Shown here: positions 7,402 through 11,781 of the stretch, piece after piece
Numbering within the stretch: the stretch's first letter is position 1
How the letters are laid out: each line of letters opens with the position of its first letter
Source of the DNA: UBA6382 sp964596865
Lineage (GTDB): Bacteria; Bacteroidota; Bacteroidia; Bacteroidales; Bacteroidaceae
DNA length: 11,781 bases
NCBI GenBank assembly: GCA_964596865.1
Contig: CAZQVW010000068.1
Coordinates: 1-11,781, forward strand
Direction: 5' to 3'
Program-made: the position numbers and the translations under genes
The notes under the pieces: model-generated
Seen by the model: the letters and a program-made list of their open reading frames with translations, nothing else
The model's database searches: none
Told to the model about the DNA's origin: nothing

Positions 7402-7586
7402 TTATGCTATGTAAAAAAGGCAATGACACGATAGCAGATGCGTTATACCAATGCTACGGCTACGTACCACCTGATTTATAAAGATATTGATTGCCGTATT
7501 GCTACTCATGCCAAACTGTTGACAGAGGCTGTCAAATTGTTTTTTGATTTGCGAGTCCATCGGGCTGTCATTGCTGAAGTTGCCAT
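7402..7586 (-). pseudogene. Decayed RelB/DinJ-type antitoxin remnant
   Basis: From 7560 down to 7450 the minus strand encodes MDSQIKKQFDSLCQQFGM, then SSNTAINIFINQVVRSRSI. This is the ribbon-helix-helix core of RelB/DinJ antitoxins, including the STAINxF-type segment. The natural start seems to be the ATG at 7586 (MATSAMTAR...), but it is one nucleotide out of frame with the core: GCC-CG is followed directly by ATG-GAC, so a single missing base near 7561 would explain the break. After RSRSI the usual IPFEI continuation is missing and 15 unrelated residues lead to a stop at 7402. Intact members are about 85-95 residues. No toxin gene is present; only 55 bases separate the remnant from the efflux operon. 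Homology is by motif recognition. Confidence 0.7.
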
Positions 7587-7640
7587 AGTTGTGATTGTTT
7601 TTTAGTTGCTGAAAGATTGCAAAATGATGCGTTTTGATGG

Positions 7641-7648
7641 CAAAGATA
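7641..7648 (-). promoter_or_regulatory. Possible -7 element of the antitoxin remnant
   Basis: The minus strand reads TATCTTTG followed by C, a full TAnnTTTG match, 54 bases upstream of the remnant's original ATG. No clear -33 box accompanies it. It may be a leftover promoter of the lost antitoxin gene. Confidence 0.35.
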
Positions 7649-7650
7649 AT

Positions 7651-7698
7651 AACACAAAAAACCGTTTTCCACACATTTGGAAAGCGGTTTTTTGTGTT
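7651..7698. terminator. Long inverted repeat, likely bidirectional terminator
   Basis: Arms 7651-7671 and 7678-7698 form a 21-bp stem with one G-T pair (7665/7684) around a 6-nt loop. A CCGTTTTCCA/TGGAAAGCGG centre is flanked by A6 and T6, so both strands give a stem ending in a T run. It lies between the plus-strand efflux operon (ends 7346) and the minus-strand envelope operon (ends 7874), which fits a shared terminator, although it is about 300 and 175 bases from the two stops. Confidence 0.6.
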
Positions 7699-7748
7699 TT
7701 GCGACCACAGATTTGTGTAATTACGATTATCTGCAGTAATCACGAAGG

Positions 7749-7873
7749 AACAACTCTATATACGATAAGATATAGCGGTGGATTTTAAAATTACTTCAAT
7801 ATTCGGGAAAATAATTTTGGGCACGAAAAAGATTGGACGCCACTTTTTTAAGATTACTTCCGCGATTGGGCGA
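7749..7873. other. AT-rich spacer after the envelope operon
   Basis: The rest of the convergent gap contains no recognisable gene on either strand. A short AAAATTA/TAATTTT inverted pair surrounds about 7787-7818. It could be a weak hairpin downstream of the envelope operon, but no T-run terminator was found next to the stop at 7874. Confidence 0.3.
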
Positions 7874-8530
7874 TTATTTCCAGACTTTGCGCGTGGAGCC
7901 ATCGGAATAGCGGAAGATATTTAGGCCCTTTTGAGGCGAGGCGAGGCGCTGACCGTGGAGATTGTAGATACCAATAAGAGGGGTGGAGATAGTTGCGGAT
8001 TTTATACCGGTGAGGGAGGGGGAAACGAAGCACACACTCACCGTGGGGCCGTAACCGAGCAGAGAAGTACCGTTATCTTGGTAAATCTTAATGCGGAAAC
8101 GCGCAGTTACCTGCCCCTCATAATTAGGAATATCGCAACTCCACTCTGTTCTTAGGTCTTGAGGTTTAGCATTGGCGGAAATCGGGCCGGAGGGCGTCTC
8201 GTAAATGCCAGTAGAGGCATACGATTGGCAAGCCTGTGGGAAACAACAAAGCAACGAGCCGGCATCAAGCGAACTGATATTCACCTCAATAGAAGCCGTA
8301 ACGGGCTTATCGGTAGTATTGCGCACATATAATCCACTGTGCATTATAATATCGCCGAAAGGATTACTTTCTGCAGAATCCACAATCAGGATACTGCCAT
8401 CGGGAATGGGTGTACCGTCAGCGCGCACAAACTGCATGGAGGAAAGAACAGTGTTGTTATCCGTTTGGGCCGTAGCCGACACCAAAAGACAGGTCAGCAA
8501 AAAAATTATAGAAAGGAATTTATTCATCAT
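7874..8530 (-). CDS. Small secreted protein with type IX secretion-like C-terminus
   Basis: A 218-residue exported protein of unknown function. Residues 1-21 are a Sec signal peptide (likely cut ATA|Q). The middle is rich in beta-strand patterns, with NTTDKPVTASIEVNI resembling an immunoglobulin-like beta-sandwich strand, and has five cysteines (95, 96, 101, 132, 167). The end, GIYNLHGQRL...KGLNIFRYSDGSTRKV, resembles the short C-terminal sorting segments common in Bacteroidales T9SS cargo. The ATG at 8530 overlaps the end of the Omp28-like gene by 11 nt (ATGATGAATAA), so translation is probably coupled; the second ATG, one codon on, is equally possible. It is the last gene of the four-gene operon. 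Export is well supported, T9SS routing moderately. Confidence 0.75.
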   Translation of the reverse strand: MMNKFLSIIFLLTCLLVSATAQTDNNTVLSSMQFVRADGTPIPDGSILIVDSAESNPFGDIIMHSGLYVRNTTDKPVTASIEVNISSLDAGSLLCCFPQACQSYASTGIYETPSGPISANAKPQDLRTEWSCDIPNYEGQVTARFRIKIYQDNGTSLLGYGPTVSVCFVSPSLTGIKSATISTPLIGIYNLHGQRLASPQKGLNIFRYSDGSTRKVWK

Positions 8531-9326
8531 TTGGGGTATTAGAAGAGATAATTTTTATTTTCGCGGCCTGCATCACGCCATTATCACCATACACAAAGGC
8601 CACGAAATGGCAATTGGCGGCATCATATTCTGCGGGCAGGGTATAGGAATAGTTGCGGCTCACAGATTGACGAGCGGCGATGTTTACCGGCTCGCCCCAA
8701 TCGCCATTGACAGCAGTGCGCAACACATGATTATGGATATAATCGGCGTTGGCCGAACCGTCAGGCATCATCTGGAGGGCACGAATACTGTCTTCGGTAA
8801 TCCACACCTGAAGATACCCGTTCACACCCTCGTCTATCGCCAGCATATCCGTATTGAGGGAGGATTGGCGCGTGAGGGAGTCATAGGTAGCGGTGAGGGT
8901 AAGCATCAATGCGGGGGTACGCTCCAATTCGTCTCTCACTCGTGCGGGCCAGTCGGTTACGCGCGCAAGCAGTGCCTTGCGATTGATTAGTGCAGTGGGT
9001 TGGGACTCCACATTATAGCGGTTGTAATACCTGTCGCCCAGTTCTGTGGCCAATCCCACCACCGCGGCGTTGCCTTTGAAGCCCAACGGTCCGGAATGTA
9101 TGGCCACCGCGATGACGGCCGTGTCGCCATATTGTTTTTCTATCTGGAAGATGGCATCATTACCGTTGGGGCACCAAACGCAGCGCTGCCCGGTGAAATC
9201 CTCAATCAGCACCGTGTGGTTTACATTGGCAGGCGGCACATAGACCAAGCGCTCGTCCTCGGAGACGTTGCTGCAAGAGGCCATCAGCATCAGAAAAGAG
9301 AGAAGATATAAGATTTTATTTTGCAT
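8520..9326 (-). CDS. Omp28-related outer-membrane lipoprotein with thioredoxin-like CxxC
   Basis: A 268-residue envelope lipoprotein. The signal peptide ends in LMASC with lipidated Cys18. The segment VLIEDFTGQRCVWCPNG has a CVWC pair (Cys49, Cys52), the hallmark of Omp28-related proteins, which carry a thioredoxin-like fold. A following ESQPTALI segment (near residue 108) fits the cis-proline loop. The last ~130 residues look like a beta-sandwich with many aromatic and threonine residues. Length is typical. It starts 24 bases after the DUF6029 gene and overlaps the next gene by 11 nt. Its role in Bacteroidales is poorly known; the CxxC suggests thiol-disulfide exchange or a redox-sensitive fold, which is inference. 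Confidence 0.85.
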   Translation of the reverse strand: MQNKILYLLSFLMLMASCSNVSEDERLVYVPPANVNHTVLIEDFTGQRCVWCPNGNDAIFQIEKQYGDTAVIAVAIHSGPLGFKGNAAVVGLATELGDRYYNRYNVESQPTALINRKALLARVTDWPARVRDELERTPALMLTLTATYDSLTRQSSLNTDMLAIDEGVNGYLQVWITEDSIRALQMMPDGSANADYIHNHVLRTAVNGDWGEPVNIAARQSVSRNYSYTLPAEYDAANCHFVAFVYGDNGVMQAAKIKIISSNTPNDE

Positions 9327-9350
9327 CAGAGGGAAAGGGAGGAGAGGGAA

Positions 9351-11084
9351 TTAGAAATTATAATTATAAGACAACGTAAAGCCCTTGCTTTCGGGCACAT
9401 AGCGGCAGACGCCACCGGCACAGTTGTATCCCGCGCGGGTACGCCCCCACCCTATCTGCACACGGTGGGCGTTTAGATTGTAGGTAACGGCGCTCTGCCA
9501 ATAGTGGGAATGGGTCTGCCCGCAGTTGTATTCGTCCGACACGGAGAGCATCCAATGCGGAGCCATCGAGAGTTCGGCCAGCGCGAAAGCCCAATCGCCC
9601 TTATCCTGCTTGGTGGTGAGATATTGGGCCTCGGCGCGGAGCTTCACCTTGCGCGATATTTTCCACAACCCCTCCGCCACGAAGATATTGGCGTGGACGG
9701 TCTCGCCCTTGCCCTCCACGGCGGCTTGGTTGTAAAGCTGGTTCATATACATCAGAGTAAACTTCCATCGGGAGCTCAAGCGCTTATCCATCTGGACATT
9801 AAAGTCTTGATAGTAGGTTTGATTGCCCCATTTCCAGAACGCGGAGCCATAGCCCTTGCTGCCTGCCCCATAATATTTGGTATAAAGGGCATCTCTGCCG
9901 GAGTTGTAATCATCTACTGCGTTGGCAGAAGGGATTATGGTGAGGGCGTGAGGATTGCGGTCGATAGAGTGGATATGCGAGAAGTTGAGGCGCACACTCG
10001 TGCCGTATTTACCGCCAAGGGGTGTATGGCGGCGAAAGGAGTAGCCCACCTGCGATTGGTATGCCCACTCGCCCAACAGGTTAGTGGCGTATGGATAGTG
10101 GGCTGCGAGGGCATAGGTATGGTCTTGCGCGAAAGCGGGCAGATGATTCAGCATCGACGAGGAGCCACTCATGTTTCGGCGCGAGCGGAACGAGAAATTG
10201 TCGCTGCGTTTCACCTGCATCAATACAGACGCTCCCTTCTTACTGTAAGACCCGCTCACCATCGCCACACTGCCACGGCGATAGTTATACCCGTTGTCGA
10301 AAGAGGGGTCTTGGCTCTTGCCCGCGTATTCGGCCAGCACACTGACAGCAGCCTTTTCATACTGTAGGCGCGCATCCCATGCGTTCACATTCTGGGGCAG
10401 GCGCAGGCGATGGGAGGCGTCGGCCATGATATGGTCCTTATCGGTGCGCTCGTGTTTGTTCACCCACGACAATCCAACCGTTATAGCCTCCGGCAGATTG
10501 ATTTCCGCGTCCATTCCACTGACAAGCGCACTGTTATGCCCCCAATATCTGCGCTGTTTGCCGCTCAGGGCCTTCACCCTCACACCTTTGACGGGACTGA
10601 CCACAATGCGCCCGCCAAGAATTGAGTTATCGATGCCGAGGGAGCGTTCCTCGTAGGTACGCAATACGAATCCAGAGCCAAACTGCTCGTAAATACTGCC
10701 CGCAGTGAGGTCTGCCCCCTTTATTTTCAGTTTTATAAAGGCATTGCCTATCCCCCACCCCTTGAAATCCTTTTCATATCCGGGCAGCGGATGCTCCATA
10801 TACTCCAACCGCGCGCCAGCGTCTAAAAAGCGGCTCTGCAATCGGAGGTCGAGGTACGTATTCGTGCGGAAATCCTCATTACTGCCGTCCTTTTGTTTGC
10901 CCAATGGCACAAGCATATCGCTTTGCACAGCGCCTGTTACCACCCATCCGCTATCGGCTGCAGAAACACTCGCTGCACTGACATTCGGCGCCAACAACAC
11001 AACAGCCATCAGCACCATTATTCCGCGCATTATCGCTCTTATCCCACATTTAGCAGTCTTCATTCCACGCATTACGGCCGTCAT
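9351..11084 (-). CDS. DUF6029-type outer-membrane beta-barrel protein
   Basis: A 577-residue predicted outer-membrane protein. A signal peptide with hydrophobic core IMVLMAVVLLAPNVSA is followed by SGWVVTGAVQSDMLVPLGK, then many short amphipathic strands with alternating aromatic residues, and the protein ends in YNYNF, a terminal Phe typical of barrel proteins. Recurring segments such as GSIYEQFGSGFVLRTYEERS and LGGRIVVSP fit the DUF6029 family as remembered; no database was searched. Three cysteines cluster near the C-terminus (NCGQT and CAGGVC). The start is ambiguous: the ATG at 11084 lies one base after the upstream stop, suggesting coupling, while the ATG at 11063 (MKTAK...) gives a cleaner signal peptide and a 570-residue product. 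The frame is open to 11186 inside the thioredoxin gene, but that part is not plausible. Function unknown. Confidence 0.82.
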   Translation of the reverse strand: MTAVMRGMKTAKCGIRAIMRGIMVLMAVVLLAPNVSAASVSAADSGWVVTGAVQSDMLVPLGKQKDGSNEDFRTNTYLDLRLQSRFLDAGARLEYMEHPLPGYEKDFKGWGIGNAFIKLKIKGADLTAGSIYEQFGSGFVLRTYEERSLGIDNSILGGRIVVSPVKGVRVKALSGKQRRYWGHNSALVSGMDAEINLPEAITVGLSWVNKHERTDKDHIMADASHRLRLPQNVNAWDARLQYEKAAVSVLAEYAGKSQDPSFDNGYNYRRGSVAMVSGSYSKKGASVLMQVKRSDNFSFRSRRNMSGSSSMLNHLPAFAQDHTYALAAHYPYATNLLGEWAYQSQVGYSFRRHTPLGGKYGTSVRLNFSHIHSIDRNPHALTIIPSANAVDDYNSGRDALYTKYYGAGSKGYGSAFWKWGNQTYYQDFNVQMDKRLSSRWKFTLMYMNQLYNQAAVEGKGETVHANIFVAEGLWKISRKVKLRAEAQYLTTKQDKGDWAFALAELSMAPHWMLSVSDEYNCGQTHSHYWQSAVTYNLNAHRVQIGWGRTRAGYNCAGGVCRYVPESKGFTLSYNYNF

Positions 11085-11085
11085 C

Positions 11086-11574
11086 CTACTTCTTACCGGC
11101 AATCTCCAAAATCTTCTCATACAATTCTTCCTCATCGCCGTCGGTATACCCATTATGCCTGTACACAATTCGTCCCTGCCCATCACAAATAACAGAATAA
11201 GGTATCATCTGAATGCCAAGAGCACGGCGAAGCTCACTGTTTGGGTCAAGCAAAACGGGATACTCCCACCCCTTTTGAGCCACCAGAGGTTTCACCTTCT
11301 GAATGTTCTGCGCCTGGTCGATACTCACCGCATAGACCCTCACACCGGTCTCTTTCTGCCAATCGGGATACAATTCATGAATGGCGTCCAACGAGCGCAG
11401 ACACGGCTTACACCACGTGGCGAAGAAATCAATCACAAAGGGACGCCCCTTATTCGAAAGCGTGTCGGTAGCCACCGGTCTGCCTTCAATATCGCGCAAC
11501 ACCACTTTGGGCAACTGGGCCTTGGCCACCATCGTTACGCCCATTATCACAAGCAAAAGGAGTATTCTTTTCAT
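11086..11574 (-). CDS. TlpA-like periplasmic thioredoxin-fold protein
   Basis: A 162-residue exported thiol-disulfide protein. The signal peptide is cut after AKA (residue 19). The active site is FFATWCKPCLR with Cys55 and Cys58; the cis-proline loop is QMIPYSVI with Pro125; GRIVYRHNGYTD forms the last strand region. Together these fit the TlpA/ResA/AhpC-TSA-like group that reduces or exchanges periplasmic disulfides. Length is normal for a stand-alone TlpA domain. It is the first gene of the four-gene envelope operon and is followed after one base by the DUF6029 gene. A redox partner role for the downstream cysteine-bearing exported proteins is inference from context. The start at 11574 is the first ATG after the promoter match and gives a good signal peptide. 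Confidence 0.9.
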   Translation of the reverse strand: MKRILLLLVIMGVTMVAKAQLPKVVLRDIEGRPVATDTLSNKGRPFVIDFFATWCKPCLRSLDAIHELYPDWQKETGVRVYAVSIDQAQNIQKVKPLVAQKGWEYPVLLDPNSELRRALGIQMIPYSVICDGQGRIVYRHNGYTDGDEEELYEKILEIAGKK

Positions 11575-11602
11575 GGTAGAATGTTGTTTTCAATACACTT
11601 TG

Positions 11603-11610
11603 CAAAAGTA
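11603..11610 (-). promoter_or_regulatory. Bacteroidota -7 promoter element of the envelope operon
   Basis: The minus strand reads TACTTTTG followed by C, a full TAnnTTTG match 28 bases upstream of the thioredoxin ATG, implying a leader of about 20-25 nt. No clear TTTG is found 19-21 nt further upstream. The next 130 bases toward the window end hold no gene. Confidence 0.55.
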
Positions 11611-11742
11611 GGATAAATTTCCTAATGCAGGGGGCGTTTTCCTGTGCTTTTGGCGGCATTAAACAAGTTTTAAGATTTTCAAAGGGTCTTTTCCCACCAT
11701 TTTTTAGTCTGCTGCGGCGGAAAAAACGCGCGATAGTTTGCG

Positions 11743-11781
11743 TTAACAGTACTGTTTAGATAATGTTACAGTGCTGTAACA
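11743..11781. repeat. 22-bp-periodic palindrome array, right end
   Basis: Two ACAG-NN-CTGT palindromes, ACAGTACTGT (11746-11755) and ACAGTGCTGT (11768-11777), are centred exactly 22 bp apart with a 12-bp spacer TTAGATAATGTT. That spacer is the reverse complement of the one at 7-18. The 28 bases 11745-11772 are identical to the reverse complement of 2-29. As at the left end, the inner border is GTTAACAGT, and the array runs off the window. Confidence 0.85.

Noticed and set aside
7606..7788. 60-residue plus-strand open frame over the long hairpin
   Set aside because: Its resemblance to the opposite-strand reading (NTKNRFP in both) is only the inverted repeat read twice.
9504..10367. 287-residue plus-strand open frame inside the barrel gene
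   Set aside because: It is antisense to a well-supported outer-membrane protein with signal peptide and terminal Phe, and has no features of its own.
10705..11616. 303-residue plus-strand open frame across the thioredoxin and barrel genes
   Set aside because: It is antisense to the thioredoxin gene, whose CxxC and cis-Pro motifs are unmistakable, and would span two genes.
1..11781. CRISPR array at the ends
   Set aside because: The 12-bp spacers are not unique; they repeat and invert. No cas genes are present.
1..11781. Whole window as a transposon with terminal inverted repeats
   Set aside because: No transposase or integrase is inside and no target duplication can be seen. Contig ends falling in a dispersed repeat are the simpler explanation.
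1..11781. Window as a closed circle joined at the arrays
   Set aside because: Direct joining of the ends puts neighbouring dyads about 10 bp apart instead of 22, the possible overlap is short and mismatched, and no replication gene is present.

Overview
The window reads as bacterial DNA of the phylum Bacteroidota, order Bacteroidales, probably near Prevotellaceae. The genus is not certain. The evidence is: promoter -7 elements of the form TAnnTTTG instead of sigma70 boxes; starts without clear Shine-Dalgarno sequences; a secreted protein with a short type IX secretion-like C-terminus; and the Omp28 and DUF6029 envelope families. Both ends lie inside the same short repeat array, so the window is probably an assembly contig broken at repeats.

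Left and centre (1-7346): after a gene-free, repeat-rich stretch (1-354) comes an AraC-family regulator on the minus strand (355-1263). It diverges from a three-gene plus-strand operon for an RND tripartite efflux pump: lipoprotein adaptor (1678-2715), inner-membrane RND permease (2878-5997) and TolC-like outer-membrane factor (6003-7346). The 414-base divergent region holds a good Bacteroidota promoter for the pump. Two 18-bp direct repeats exactly 21 bp apart overlap its -33 element, which is the usual layout of an AraC-type operator. Extragenic hairpin repeats lie beside this region, and another copy with a G10 run lies between the adaptor and permease genes.

Convergent gap (7347-7873): this holds no intact gene. 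It has a decayed RelB/DinJ-type antitoxin remnant (frameshifted start, lost C-terminus, no toxin) and a 21-bp-stem hairpin that may terminate both converging operons.

Right (7874-11574, minus strand): a tight four-gene envelope operon, read from high to low coordinates: TlpA-like thioredoxin, DUF6029-type outer-membrane beta-barrel, Omp28-like lipoprotein with a CxxC site, and a small cysteine-containing secreted protein with a type IX-like C-terminus. Gaps are 1 and 24 nt and the last junction overlaps by 11 nt, so the four are probably made together. Thiol handling at the outer membrane is an inference from the cysteine motifs.

The most unusual non-coding signal is at both ends: ACAG-NN-CTGT palindromes at an exact 22-bp spacing, with 12-bp spacers that alternate in orientation. 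The two arrays face outward as mirror images. No CRISPR array, tRNA, rRNA, transposase or phage gene was seen.
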